From Lachnospiraceae bacterium (GTDB taxonomy: Bacteria; Bacillota; Clostridia; Lachnospirales; Lachnospiraceae), in contig JAFXQK010000064.1 of the NCBI GenBank assembly GCA_017527205.1, positions 124,001 to 188,000 of the forward strand: a stretch of DNA of 64,000 nt. Reading direction: 5' to 3'. The first letter of the stretch is position 1. Every line of letters begins with the position of its first letter. Below the pieces are notes generated by a model. That model did not search any database. It was not told where the DNA came from and saw only the letters and a list, made by a program, of their open reading frames with translations. A program made the position numbers and the translations under genes. Positions 1-9,050 of the stretch are shown piece after piece.

Positions 1-49
1 CCGCTATCTTATCAATCGTCTCCGAATCCAACACATGTATCTCAGCCAT
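1..49 (-). CDS. mutL: DNA mismatch repair protein MutL, N-terminal fragment (cut by window edge)
   Basis: Only the first 16 codons are present. They read MAEIHVLDSETIDKIA, which matches the conserved start of MutL, the GHKL-type ATPase that links MutS mismatch recognition to strand removal. The ATP-binding residues lie outside the window. An AAGGAG ribosome binding site stands about 7 bases before the ATG. The gene follows mutS with a 78-base gap, the usual mutS-mutL order, so it is probably the last gene of the transcript that begins with miaB. Confidence 0.85.
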   Translation of the reverse strand, partial: MAEIHVLDSETIDKIA

Positions 50-127
50 GTTCGGTTCTCCTTATATAAACTACTTTGCGATACCCTGCTCTATTTCTCC
101 CATGAATCGTTTTCCAGAGCTTTTAGG

Positions 128-2788
128 CTATTTCCCCGTCCACCGATTCTTAAGCTTATTCTGCAACCGATATAAGGTATTCAATGCATCGAGCGGCGTC
201 AAGGTCGTCACTTCAATGTCCATCAGCTCCTTCAGGACGTCTTCATCCGTCACCGTATCAAAAAGAGAAATTTGTCCGAGATCCAGCTCATCATATTTTA
301 CGGGCTTCTTCGCTTTTCCGTCCCCCTTCGTATCCACGGCAATACTCTGAACCTTCTGTGTAATGTCATTATCAGAAAGCTGCTCTGCAATCTCCTTTGC
401 ACGGTCAATGACCATGTCTGGAACGCCGGCCAGCTTTGCAACCTGAATGCCATAGCTCCTGTCAGCGCCGCCCTTCACGATCTTACGAAGAAATACAATG
501 TCATCCCCACTTTCCTTTACGGCAATACAATAGTTATTAACATTGTGCATCTTATCCTCAAGCTCCGTCAGCTCATGATAATGCGTTGCAAACAATGTTT
601 TTGCCCCCAAGAGCTTTTTATTGCTGACGTGTTCGATGACGGCCCACGCAATGGATAGTCCGTCAAAGGTGGAGGTTCCCCTGCCAATTTCATCGAGAAT
701 CAACAGGCTGTTTGCCGTTGCATTTCGCAGAATGTTCGCCACCTCATTCATCTCTACCATGAAGGTCGACTGGCCACTCGCCAAATCATCCGATGCACCG
801 ACACGGGTAAAAATACGGTCTACAATTCCAATGTCCGCACTCTTTGCGGGCACAAAGCATCCGACCTGCGCCATCAGCACGATCAATGCGCTTTGGCGCA
901 TGTAGGTCGACTTACCTGCCATGTTCGGTCCCGTAATAATGCTGATGCAATGCTTGTTATTGTCCAGGAAGGTATCATTTGCCACAAACAAATCTCCCGT
1001 CAGCATTTGCTCGACAACGGGATGCCTGCCATCCTTAATGTCGATCACGCCCTTTTCATTCAGCTTAGGGCGTACGTAGCGATTTCTCTCGGCAACCAGT
1101 GAAAGAGAACAAAATACGTCAAGCTTTGCAATGGCCTTTGCCGTATTTTGAATGCGTGCCGTCTCCATCGCGATACTGTCACGAATTTGGCAGAAAATGT
1201 CATATTCCAGCGTCTGCAGCTTGTCCTCGGCATTGAGAATGGTGTCCTCTAGCTCCTTTAATCTCGGCGTCGTATAACGCTCCGCATTTGCCAGCGTCTG
1301 CTTACGGATATAATCCTCCGGCACCAAATCCTTATAGGAATTTGTGACCTCAAAATAATAACCAAATACCTTGTTATACTTGATTTTCAGTCCCTTAATT
1401 CCCGTTCTTTGACGATCCTCCTCTTCAAGCTGTGCGAGCCATTGCTTCCCATCACGCTTTGCACTGCGAAGCTTGTCAATGTTCTCATCAAAACCATCGC
1501 GGATCATCCCGCCCTCACGAATGGTAAGCGGTGCTTCCTCGTCGATGGACTGCAAAATCAGCTGATAAATATCCTCAAGTCCGTCAATTTCCTCATGGCA
1601 ATTTGCCAGCTCCTTACAGGTAAATTCCTGTAGCACCGTCCGTATGTGCGGCAGCATTTCCAGGGAATTCCGAAAAGCCAGCAAATCCCTCGGATTGGCA
1701 GTCTTATAAGTAATTCTTGCAAGGAGGCGTTCCAAATCATAAACAGGATTTAAATACTCCCGAATCTCATCCCGCGACACACTGCTTTTGCAAAGTGCCT
1801 CCACGGCATCCAGACGATCCTCCATGGCCTGTTTATCGATCAGCGGCTGCTCGAGCCAGCTGCGCAGCGTTCTTGCACCCATGGCCGTCTTCGTCTTGTC
1901 TAGCACCCAAAGAAGGGAGCCCCTTTTCTGTTTTTCACGCAGGGTCTCCGTCAATTCCAAATTTCTTCTTGTAGAGCTGTCAAGAAGCATAAATTTATTT
2001 GTCAGATAAGGATACAGATGCCGAAAATGGCTTAAATCCGTCTTCTGAGTATCGTAGAGATACGCCAACAGTGCCCCCGCGGCAACCAATCCCACAGGAA
2101 AATCCTCCACGCCAAGCCCGATAAGCGTATTCACCTTAAAATGCTTTTGCAATAATCTTTTACAGCTGTCATCGTCAAAGAAATGCGCATCCAAGGGATT
2201 GATTGCCACGTGAAGCCTGTTGCGAAGATCCTCAAGATCCATGCCACTCACCAGAAACGCATCATTACAAATGATTTCTGAAGGCTCATATTTCATCAGC
2301 TCATCCGTGAGCTTTTTCAAATCCTCAACCTCTGTCAGATAATAATCTCCCGTGGTGGCATCTGCTACGGAAAGTCCAATTTTCGTCGGCGTATAAGCCA
2401 CGCAAACCAAATAATTGTTTTTAGACTCCTCCAGCGATTGCATGTTCAGATTCGTTCCAGGGGTCACAATGCGGACAACCTCACGCTTTACAAGACCCTT
2501 TGCCAGCTTCGGATCCTCAACCTGCTCACAGATGGCAACCTTGTAGCCACGGCTCACCAGCTTCGTGAGATACCCCTCCACGGCATGAAAGGGAACGCCG
2601 CACATCGGAGCGCGCTCCTCCATGCCACAGTCCTTTCCCGTAAGCGTGATTTCCAATTCTTTTGATGCAATCAATGCATCATCAAAAAACATTTCGTAAA
2701 AGTCACCCAGACGATAAAACAGGATACAGTCCTTGTATTCCTGCTTGGTCTCCATGTATTTTGTCATCATCGGGGTCATTTCACCCAT
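128..2788 (-). CDS. mutS: DNA mismatch repair protein MutS
   Basis: Full-length MutS (886 aa; the family is usually 850-900). It finds mispaired and looped bases in newly made DNA and recruits MutL. The N-terminal recognition domain has the conserved Phe-x-Glu in GDFYEMF (about residues 28-34). The connector, lever and clamp regions follow. The C-terminal ABC-type ATPase has Walker A GPNMAGKST (about residue 620), LILDEIGRGTSTFDG as Walker B/signature, and the FATHYHEL switch. GGGAGA precedes the chosen ATG. It lies 24 bases after the SulP gene and 78 before mutL, in a probable miaB-sulP-mutS-mutL operon. A second MutS-like protein at 14868-16577 is a different branch. Confidence 0.97.
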   Translation of the reverse strand: MGEMTPMMTKYMETKQEYKDCILFYRLGDFYEMFFDDALIASKELEITLTGKDCGMEERAPMCGVPFHAVEGYLTKLVSRGYKVAICEQVEDPKLAKGLVKREVVRIVTPGTNLNMQSLEESKNNYLVCVAYTPTKIGLSVADATTGDYYLTEVEDLKKLTDELMKYEPSEIICNDAFLVSGMDLEDLRNRLHVAINPLDAHFFDDDSCKRLLQKHFKVNTLIGLGVEDFPVGLVAAGALLAYLYDTQKTDLSHFRHLYPYLTNKFMLLDSSTRRNLELTETLREKQKRGSLLWVLDKTKTAMGARTLRSWLEQPLIDKQAMEDRLDAVEALCKSSVSRDEIREYLNPVYDLERLLARITYKTANPRDLLAFRNSLEMLPHIRTVLQEFTCKELANCHEEIDGLEDIYQLILQSIDEEAPLTIREGGMIRDGFDENIDKLRSAKRDGKQWLAQLEEEDRQRTGIKGLKIKYNKVFGYYFEVTNSYKDLVPEDYIRKQTLANAERYTTPRLKELEDTILNAEDKLQTLEYDIFCQIRDSIAMETARIQNTAKAIAKLDVFCSLSLVAERNRYVRPKLNEKGVIDIKDGRHPVVEQMLTGDLFVANDTFLDNNKHCISIITGPNMAGKSTYMRQSALIVLMAQVGCFVPAKSADIGIVDRIFTRVGASDDLASGQSTFMVEMNEVANILRNATANSLLILDEIGRGTSTFDGLSIAWAVIEHVSNKKLLGAKTLFATHYHELTELEDKMHNVNNYCIAVKESGDDIVFLRKIVKGGADRSYGIQVAKLAGVPDMVIDRAKEIAEQLSDNDITQKVQSIAVDTKGDGKAKKPVKYDELDLGQISLFDTVTDEDVLKELMDIEVTTLTPLDALNTLYRLQNKLKNRWTGK

Positions 2789-2812
2789 GGCCTTATCTCC
2801 CGTTCGTTATTA

Positions 2813-4477
2813 TCATTTAGCCGCTTGAACAAGCTGTTTTGCGCGCTCAACGGCCTCATCTACGTGATCCGCAAAGTTTTCCGTTCCAATCTTTTGATCA
2901 AATTTCGCCTTTTTGAATACCTTCATGGGCTGCTCATTTACGTGAGACATCACAATCTGAATGCCCTTCTCCTTACAATCCTCATAGAACTCCTCGATAT
3001 GATGCAATGCCGTTGCATCCATGGCCGTCACACTTCTCATGCGCAGCACCAAAACCTTGGTGTCTTCCTTGCAGGTAATATTGACAATCTTTCCGGAAGC
3101 TGCAAAGAACATGGGTCCAGAAATCTCATAGACCTGAACATGCTCAGGAATCGAAAGAAGATTTACGCTTTCAGGATCATTCTCCTCGTCAATTTCCTTC
3201 CAGCTCTGTACCTGTGTCACGTCGCTCATTCTCTTCATGAAGAGTACGGACGCAAGAACGATGCCAACCTCAATCGCTACAACTAAATCAAAAATCACTG
3301 TGAGAAAGAAGGTTGTCAGCAGCACCAAAATGTCACTCTTAGGAGAAGATTTACAGAGATGCATAAAGTTTTTCCATCCGCTCATATTATAGGCTACCTG
3401 GAACAAAATGGCTGCAATACAGGGCATGGGAATTAGCTTTGCGAGCGGCATCAAAAACATCACAACAAGCACCAGGGACAACGAATGAACCATACCTGCA
3501 ATGGGGGTTCTTCCGCCGTTTTTAATGTTGGCAGCCGTTCTTGCAATGGCCCCCGTTGCCGGAATTCCTCCAAAGCAAGCGGAGCCTATGTTTGCGACGC
3601 CCTGTGCCATCAATTCCATGTTAGAACGATGCTTGGATCCGATCATGCCGTCTGCAACTACCGCGGAAAGCAAGGATTCAATGCCCGCGAGCAAGGCAAT
3701 GGTCACGGCATTGGAAACCTGACTTCTCATAAGATGCAAATCAAAAATTGCAGTAGTAATCGAAAGTCCGGGAAGACCCGTCCGAATGTTTGCAAAAGCC
3801 TTGCCAATCGTATTGACCTCCAAATGACACAGTTCAACAATGGCAGCCGTCACAATGACTGCAATTAGGGAACCGGGAATTTTCTTAAAAAAGCGCGGCC
3901 AAATAATCAAAATCGCAAGGGCTAAGGCGCCGATCAAAATAGACTGAAGACTCCCCGTGGAAATGTTTGCAATCAAAGCCTCAACCTTCTCTGCCGTCTC
4001 AATTGGCTTTTCTCCGTGCAGATAGGTGATTCCAGCAAAATCCTTAATTTGTCCAATAAACAGCGTCACTGCAATGCCTGCGGTAAAGCCTGTCGTTATT
4101 GTATAGGGAATGAATTTCAGCAGATTTCCAAAGCGGAAAAAGCCCATGAAAATAAGCAGAATACCTGCCATGATGGTGGCAACGGTAAGCCCTTCCATAC
4201 CATCCTTCGCGACAATTCCTGCGACAATGGTGGCAAAGGCAGCCGTAGGACCCGCAATCTGTACGCGGCTTCCTCCCAAAAACGAAACAAGAAAGCCTGC
4301 GATAATGGCCGTGTAGATACCAGCCTCCGGTCCAACGCCGGACGCAATGGCAAGCGCAATGGAAAGGGGCAATGCAATAATGGCAACAATAACGCCCGCA
4401 ACCAAGTCCTTCGCAAACTGTTCCTTTGTGTAAGACTTCATGACGGAAAACAACTTCGGTTTTAATTTCTGATCCAT
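2813..4477 (-). CDS. SulP family anion transporter with STAS domain
   Basis: A 554-residue SulP/SLC26-type membrane protein. About the first 400 residues are a series of hydrophobic segments with the family pattern around GPTAAFATI, the substrate region of the transport domain. Residues about 440-550 form a cytoplasmic STAS domain, including MDATALHHIEEF, where the family carries its conserved Asp-Ser/Thr. SulP proteins move sulfate, bicarbonate or dicarboxylates with protons or sodium; the substrate cannot be read from sequence. The ATG lies one base after the miaB stop, so the two genes are almost certainly co-transcribed and translationally coupled. No functional link with mismatch repair is known to me. 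Confidence 0.9.
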   Translation of the reverse strand: MDQKLKPKLFSVMKSYTKEQFAKDLVAGVIVAIIALPLSIALAIASGVGPEAGIYTAIIAGFLVSFLGGSRVQIAGPTAAFATIVAGIVAKDGMEGLTVATIMAGILLIFMGFFRFGNLLKFIPYTITTGFTAGIAVTLFIGQIKDFAGITYLHGEKPIETAEKVEALIANISTGSLQSILIGALALAILIIWPRFFKKIPGSLIAVIVTAAIVELCHLEVNTIGKAFANIRTGLPGLSITTAIFDLHLMRSQVSNAVTIALLAGIESLLSAVVADGMIGSKHRSNMELMAQGVANIGSACFGGIPATGAIARTAANIKNGGRTPIAGMVHSLSLVLVVMFLMPLAKLIPMPCIAAILFQVAYNMSGWKNFMHLCKSSPKSDILVLLTTFFLTVIFDLVVAIEVGIVLASVLFMKRMSDVTQVQSWKEIDEENDPESVNLLSIPEHVQVYEISGPMFFAASGKIVNITCKEDTKVLVLRMRSVTAMDATALHHIEEFYEDCKEKGIQIVMSHVNEQPMKVFKKAKFDQKIGTENFADHVDEAVERAKQLVQAAK

Positions 4478-4478
4478 G

Positions 4479-6008
4479 TTAATTCAAAACTCCTTTTTCT
4501 TTCGTCCCCTCAAGAGGATCTTCCATTCTCCCCAAATAATAAAAGCCCCTGCATTCCTCTAAGCGAACCCTTACAATTGTGCCGACCTGACCTGGCAAGC
4601 CTGGGAAATGCACGATTGTGTTGTTCGATAACCTTCCCGTAAGTAAGACCTGTCCCTCTGTAGCGTTCAGCTCCCGCAGCGCCTCTTCGGAATTGCTTCC
4701 GTCGTTGACTTCCTCAACCAAGGCTTCCTGTATCTGACCCTGATATCTTTGTACGCGCATTCTGGCGGTCTCCTGAACACATTTTAAAACCTTGTCAAAG
4801 CCCTCGCGAACCTGCTCCTCCGGAACCTGCTCCATGGCGGCTGCAGGCGTTCCCGTGCGCTTTGAGTAAACAAACGTAAATGCATTGTCATATTGCACCC
4901 TGCGAATGACGTCAATGGTGTCCTCAACGTCCTCAGCCGTCTCTCCGGGAAATCCGACAATGATGTCCGTCGTGATTGCAATCTCAGGAATTTCCCTTCG
5001 AATTTTTTCCGCAAGCGCAATATATGATTCCTTCGTATATCGGCGGTTCATGGCCTTCAGGATTCTGTCAGAGCCAGACTGAAGCGGCAAATGAAGATGC
5101 TTACAAATCTTTTTCGATTCCTTCATCACCTGAATCAGCTCGTCCGACAAATCCTTCGGATGAGAGGTCATGAAGCGAATTCTCTGCAGTCCTTCGATTT
5201 TTTCCACTTCCCGAAGGAGCTGTGCAAAGGTAATCCCATCCTCTAAATTCTTTCCATAGGAATTGACGTTCTGGCCAAGAAGCATGATTTCTACGACGCC
5301 GTCTTGAACAAGGCGTTCGATCTCTCTAAGGATCTCTTTGGGTTCCCTGCTTCTCTCTCTCCCGCGAACATACGGAACAATGCAATAGCTACAAAAATTA
5401 TTACAGCCGAACATGATGTTGATGCCTGATTTGAAGGGATATTTGCGAAGTACGGGCAGATCCTCCACAATACGATCCGATTCCTTCCAAACCTCAATCA
5501 ACATATGCTTTTCGTGATAGGTTCGATATACAAGCTCAGCAAACGCATACAAATTATGCGTACCAAAGATGAGATCCACAAAGGGATAGCTCTCCTTTAG
5601 CTTTGCTATGACGGTTTCCTCCTGCGTCATACAGCCGCAAAGCGCAATCTTCATGTTCGGGTTTTTCTTTTTATATCCATTGAGAACGCCAAGCCTTCCA
5701 TAGACCTTTTGATTGGCATTGTCACGCACCGTACAGGTATTATAAATTACAAAATCAGAATTTTCCTGCTCTGAAAGCTCAAATCCTGTCATTTGCAAAA
5801 TACCGGATAACTTTTCAGATTCCCTCGCGTTCATCTGACACCCAAAGGTCACGACGCAGGCAGTAAGCGGGCGCCCCAAACGCTTTTTTTCCTGATCTAC
5901 CGTTTTCCGAAGCTTTGCCATAAAATAGTACTGTCTTTGTGGCTCTAAGGATGGCGGCCCCATGCCAAGATCAATGGCATCCAAATCTACACGTTCGTAC
6001 ATTTCCAT
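4479..6008 (-). CDS. miaB: tRNA-2-methylthio-N6-dimethylallyladenosine synthase MiaB
   Basis: Radical SAM methylthiotransferase (509 aa) that adds the 2-methylthio group to i6A37 next to the anticodon of tRNAs reading UNN codons. The N-terminal UPF0004 domain has its three cluster cysteines, in TFGCQMNARESE, NTCTVRDNA and LCGCMTQEE. The radical SAM core has FGCNNFCSYCIVPYVRGRE (CxxxCxxC). A TRAM-like RNA-binding region lies at the C-terminus (about residues 425-495). The N-terminal 40 residues extend before the core, as in other clostridial MiaB proteins. An AGAGG site precedes the ATG; a second ATG two codons on is possible. It is the first gene after the promoter at 6038-6066. Confidence 0.95.
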   Translation of the reverse strand: MEMYERVDLDAIDLGMGPPSLEPQRQYYFMAKLRKTVDQEKKRLGRPLTACVVTFGCQMNARESEKLSGILQMTGFELSEQENSDFVIYNTCTVRDNANQKVYGRLGVLNGYKKKNPNMKIALCGCMTQEETVIAKLKESYPFVDLIFGTHNLYAFAELVYRTYHEKHMLIEVWKESDRIVEDLPVLRKYPFKSGINIMFGCNNFCSYCIVPYVRGRERSREPKEILREIERLVQDGVVEIMLLGQNVNSYGKNLEDGITFAQLLREVEKIEGLQRIRFMTSHPKDLSDELIQVMKESKKICKHLHLPLQSGSDRILKAMNRRYTKESYIALAEKIRREIPEIAITTDIIVGFPGETAEDVEDTIDVIRRVQYDNAFTFVYSKRTGTPAAAMEQVPEEQVREGFDKVLKCVQETARMRVQRYQGQIQEALVEEVNDGSNSEEALRELNATEGQVLLTGRLSNNTIVHFPGLPGQVGTIVRVRLEECRGFYYLGRMEDPLEGTKEKGVLN

Positions 6009-6037
6009 CGTTCCTCTTTCTAAACATACTCCTAAAA

Positions 6038-6066
6038 AGTATACTCCACGAGTCGTTCCATTTCAA
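6038..6066 (-). promoter_or_regulatory. Predicted sigma-A promoter for miaB-sulP-mutS-mutL
   Basis: On the minus strand, TTGAAA (6066-6061) and TATACT (6043-6038) are separated by exactly 17 bases. Transcription would start about 30 bases before the miaB ATG. This is the only good promoter I found upstream of the four-gene run. Confidence 0.65.
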
Positions 6067-6116
6067 GCCCCACTTTTCTTCTCTGATAAATATTCTCGAG
6101 GTCTGTTTTGTTACCC

Positions 6117-7535
6117 TCACGCCCAGAACGTATTTTCATCTTTTTGAATCAATTCCGTGCAGATTTTGGGTGCAAGTGCCCAAATGCAAATCAGGTTTGG
6201 AATTGCCAAAAGTCCATTGGCAACGTCAGAAAAAAGCCATGCGGCATGCAGTGAAAAAATTGCTCCCGCAAGTGGCAAAATACCATATCCCACCTGAAAA
6301 ATCAAACGATATTTTTCCGAAAACAGGTAGGTAAATGCAGCCTCTCCTTGTACGGCCCATCCAAGAATCGTTGCAAACGCAAAGAGAGCAATGCAAACGC
6401 TAAGAAGGACGCCGCCATATCTTCCAAAGGCAGATTCAAAGGCGGCAATCATAAGGTCTGCCGGGTTAGTGACGTCTGCCAGGCTTCCATTTTTCAGAAA
6501 AATGTTTCCCTTAGAAATCATTGCCGGAATTCCGCTACAGGCATACGCGATTCCCGTTATCGTACAGATGACAATCGTATCAAAAAATACGGCCGACATG
6601 CTGATCAGCCCTTGTCGATAGGGATCCTGCTCAGAAGAAGCTGCTGCGCTAATACCTCCTGCCCCCAGCCCTGCCTCATTCGAAAAAACACCTCTGCAAA
6701 TCCCCCATCCAAAGCTTTGGGTCCAATGAATTGTTAAAATGCCAAAGGCTCCTCCGCTTGCTGCTTTTGGAGAAAATGCGCCAATCAGAATTGTTGAAAG
6801 CCCGGGCAGTAAATTTTGGTGATGCATGACAATAATTCCAAGACACCCTGCAAGATACAAGGCGCCCATGGCCGGAACCAAATAAGTGGATATCTTTGAA
6901 ATGAGCTTTATCCCTCCAAGGACGGCGAAAATGGTTAAAATAGCTACTATGAGTCCAATCAGACCACGATTCCATGCCATACTGGCATGCAGCGCCTCCA
7001 CTATGGAATTCGCCTGTACCAAATTTCCCATCCCCAAAGAACAGATTACGGCAAACGCAGCATAGCATACGGCCAAAGCCTTGCCAGCCCTTTTCCTTGG
7101 GAATGCCCTTTCCAGCGTCATCATCGGTCCGCCAAGCGGCGGCTTTCCCTCACGCTTTTTCCGATACTTTACGCTGAGCGTACTTTCCACAAGCTTTGTC
7201 GACAGGCCTAGAAACGCTGAAAAAATCATCCATGGCAAGGCACCGGGACCGCCAAGAAGCATTGCGCCGACAACGCCTATGATGTTACCCGTGCCAATCG
7301 TTGCGGCAAGCTCCGTCGCCAAACAAGAGAACGCGGAAATCTCATCACCTCCGCGCCCTCCAGTCTTTGCATTTTTACCCAGAGCCATGGAAATTGCCTT
7401 GGGGAGCCTTCGAATCGGCAATCCGCGAAGCAATATCATCAAGTATGCCCCCGTTCCCAGAAGGCAGACCAAAAGCGGCGGTCCCCAAATCCAATCCCGT
7501 ATGCCTTGTAGTCCCTTTATGATTTCCTCTGACAT
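6117..7535 (-). CDS. Sodium:alanine symporter (AGCS) family transporter
   Basis: A 472-residue integral membrane protein with 10-11 hydrophobic segments. It shows the AGCS pattern: ATIGTGNIIGVVGAMLLGGP near residues 74-94, and NEAGLGAGG near 290. The family imports alanine, glycine or related amino acids with sodium or protons. The region before the first helix (MSEEIIKGLQGIRDWIWGPP) is typical. GGAG lies 8 bases before the ATG. It starts 55 bases after cotJC, and the gap holds an ACAATG/CATTGT inverted repeat (7549-7567) that could be a hairpin or an operator. Substrate not deducible. Confidence 0.9.
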   Translation of the reverse strand: MSEEIIKGLQGIRDWIWGPPLLVCLLGTGAYLMILLRGLPIRRLPKAISMALGKNAKTGGRGGDEISAFSCLATELAATIGTGNIIGVVGAMLLGGPGALPWMIFSAFLGLSTKLVESTLSVKYRKKREGKPPLGGPMMTLERAFPRKRAGKALAVCYAAFAVICSLGMGNLVQANSIVEALHASMAWNRGLIGLIVAILTIFAVLGGIKLISKISTYLVPAMGALYLAGCLGIIVMHHQNLLPGLSTILIGAFSPKAASGGAFGILTIHWTQSFGWGICRGVFSNEAGLGAGGISAAASSEQDPYRQGLISMSAVFFDTIVICTITGIAYACSGIPAMISKGNIFLKNGSLADVTNPADLMIAAFESAFGRYGGVLLSVCIALFAFATILGWAVQGEAAFTYLFSEKYRLIFQVGYGILPLAGAIFSLHAAWLFSDVANGLLAIPNLICIWALAPKICTELIQKDENTFWA

Positions 7536-7548
7536 GCTTTCTCCTCAC

Positions 7549-7567
7549 ACAATGCTTATCACATTGT
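7549..7567. repeat. Short inverted repeat between cotJC and the AGCS transporter gene
   Basis: ACAATG (7549-7554) and CATTGT (7562-7567) are perfect complements around a 7-base centre. It lies just before the ribosome binding site of the transporter gene. It could be an operator or a weak hairpin, and chance is also possible for a 6-base stem. Confidence 0.3.
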
Positions 7568-7590
7568 ATGATGCTTCTTTTGCAAAAGAA

Positions 7591-8205
7591 CTAACCGTTA
7601 CGACTTTCGCATTTGTCAAAGCCCGGATTAAAGGCATAGAAGTTCTTTTCATTCAGCTTATCCGTTGTCAGCCGAAGTGCCTCTCCAAAGCGCTGATAAT
7701 GAACAATCTCCCTCTCACGAAGGAACTTGATCGGTTCACAAACGTCAGGTTCCGTGATTAATCGCAAAATATTGTCATAGGTCGTGCGTGCCTTCTGCTC
7801 CGCTGCCATGTCCTCACTCAGATCCGTGATAATGTCACCCTTACTTTGGAATTCGCAGGCATTAAAGGGAACGCCTCCCGCAGCCTGAGGCCAGATACCA
7901 AGCGTGTGATCTACGTAATACTTATCCAAGCCGCTCCGTTCAATCTCTTCCATGGACAGATTTCTGGTCAGCTGATGAACGATGGTTGCCACCATTTCAA
8001 GATGTGCAAGCTCCTCCGTGCCGATATCCGTGAGAACACCTGCCACTTCCCTAAAAGGCGTTGCATATCTCTGTGAGAGATACCGCATGCTCGCGCCCAT
8101 CTCACCATCTGGTCCGCCATACTGGGAAATAATGATCTGCGCCAGCTTTGCATTTGGCTCCTTAATCTTTACAGGAAATTGTAATCGTTTTTCATAGCTC
8201 CACAT
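7591..8205 (-). CDS. cotJC: Spore coat protein CotJC, manganese catalase fold
   Basis: A 204-residue protein of the CotJC/manganese-catalase family, the largest product of the cotJ operon, deposited in the inner spore coat. The opening MWSYEKRLQFPVKIKEP and the ferritin-like metal-ligand motif around EELAHLEMV (about residues 63-72), with further carboxylates near EQKART, match the family. Usual length is about 190-205. Its ATG overlaps the cotJB stop by one base (TAATG), so translation is coupled. Catalase activity of CotJC is reported for some Clostridia; here it is an inference from conserved ligands. Confidence 0.95.
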   Translation of the reverse strand: MWSYEKRLQFPVKIKEPNAKLAQIIISQYGGPDGEMGASMRYLSQRYATPFREVAGVLTDIGTEELAHLEMVATIVHQLTRNLSMEEIERSGLDKYYVDHTLGIWPQAAGGVPFNACEFQSKGDIITDLSEDMAAEQKARTTYDNILRLITEPDVCEPIKFLREREIVHYQRFGEALRLTTDKLNEKNFYAFNPGFDKCESRNG

Positions 8206-8459
8206 TATTCACAGCCTCCTTCCCAAGGCATCGGCGCAGCGCCCCATTCCCAAGCCTTCTCACAGTTTGCCTCCTCCATGGTCAGCGGATAATATTTCTT
8301 CGAAAATTCCTTACAAAGCTGTTTCTTAATCTGTGCATAGTGACGATAATACTCCAATGCCCTTCTGTCCGTCGGATGCGTATCCAAAAATAGCGCCAAA
8401 TCCACCAAGGTAAAGTCCACTACCCCAATGTTAAAAAGGAGCTGCTCCTTGCCATTCAT
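8205..8459 (-). CDS. cotJB: Spore coat protein CotJB
   Basis: A small (84 aa) coat protein of the CotJB family, the middle gene of cotJABC. The pattern LFNIGVVDFTLVDLALFLDTH followed by an RALEYYRHY helix is typical. I chose the ATG at 8459 because GGAGG lies 8 bases before it and it overlaps the cotJA stop as ATGA. CotJB is needed with CotJA and CotJC for coat assembly in Bacillus. Its biochemical role is unknown. Confidence 0.9.
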   Translation of the reverse strand: MNGKEQLLFNIGVVDFTLVDLALFLDTHPTDRRALEYYRHYAQIKKQLCKEFSKKYYPLTMEEANCEKAWEWGAAPMPWEGGCE

Positions 8460-8635
8460 TGAACGCACCTCCTTCCCGTGAAGGGCTTATTCAAATCCGG
8501 AAAGATCGTTCCGCTTCGGTAAGCCTTTTCAAGGTCATCATATACCTTATCAAAATGCTGCCATTTCACGTACGCCATTGCCAGTGGCCATTCCTGAAGC
8601 TTCACGTCCGCCGAAAAATCCTGATAATCCTGCAT
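8456..8635 (-). CDS. cotJA: Spore coat-associated protein CotJA
   Basis: A 59-residue protein with the CotJA pattern WPLAMAYVKWQHFDKVYD and a FPDLNKPFTGRRC C-terminus. I start it at the ATG at 8635, since the in-frame codons upstream do not resemble the family. It is the first gene of the cotJ operon, expressed in the mother cell. The upstream 60 bases are AT-rich with CATAT motifs that could serve sigma-E, but I could not fix a convincing pair. Confidence 0.85.
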   Translation of the reverse strand: MQDYQDFSADVKLQEWPLAMAYVKWQHFDKVYDDLEKAYRSGTIFPDLNKPFTGRRCVQ

Positions 8636-8703
8636 GCTCGCATTCCTTTCTACACAATTGATATATGATATAAATATGCAACTCAAACAAAATCGTGCTC
8701 CTT

Positions 8704-8806
8704 GCCGGCGGCTCTTAATGTATATAAGTCCTTTGGCGACACCATCCCTTTGGCCTTAATGAGTTGGAGTCCTTTTGCGATGCCATCCCTTATAAGCGTC
8801 GCCGGC
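8704..8806. repeat. Two degenerate ~50-base direct repeats upstream of cotJA
   Basis: Unit A (about 8704-8753) and unit B (about 8755-8806) share a pattern of TTAATG, then AGTCCTTTGGCGA, then a CCATCCCTT tract. Unit B also carries TTATAAGCGTCGCCGGC. The reverse complement of the same unit occurs at 8949-9007. The outer ends GCCGGCG and CGCCGGC are also complementary, so the segment could fold on itself. It contains no open reading frame. Confidence 0.7.
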
Positions 8807-8831
8807 ATGGACAAATATGAATTTAAAAATA

Positions 8832-8853
8832 TAAAAGGGCGTTTTTGACGCCC
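8832..8853 (-). terminator. Rho-independent terminator downstream of degV
   Basis: On the minus strand GGGCGT and ACGCCC pair around a short A-rich loop, followed by TTTTATATTTTT. There is no T-run on the plus strand, so it ends transcription coming from degV, about 200 bases after the degV stop and past the palindrome at 8885-9040. Confidence 0.7.
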
Positions 8854-8884
8854 TCAAAAATACATTATATTATCTTATGACAGG

Positions 8885-9040
8885 AGGATTGACACGGATC
8901 TCCTCCCTGAACGCTCGGACGGTTCTAAATTCATTGTTCGTCCTTGGCGGCGACGCTTATAAGGGATGGCGTCGCCAAAGGACTCCAATTCATTAAGAAC
9001 CGCCGGCTAATTGTTCAGGGAGGAGATTTGTGCCAATCCT
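8885..9040. repeat. Long imperfect palindrome (about 156 bases) downstream of degV
   Basis: The outer arms 8885-8912 and 9013-9040 match as reverse complements at 25 of 28 positions. The inner arms, GGCGACGC (8949-8956) and GCGTCGCC (8969-8976), are perfect. The sequence between shows further partial pairing (GGTTCT with AGAACC). The right half also contains, inverted, the repeat unit found twice at 8704-8806. No coding frame and no transposase are present. It would form a long RNA hairpin in the degV 3' region; its function is unknown. Confidence 0.75.
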
Positions 9041-9050
9041 TCGTCCCTAG

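Noticed and set aside
8636..8700. Sigma-E promoter of cotJ
   Set aside because: CATAT motifs are present but none has a -35 at proper distance.
8701..9040. Insertion sequence
   Set aside because: No transposase-sized frame and no clear target duplication; kept as repeats only.
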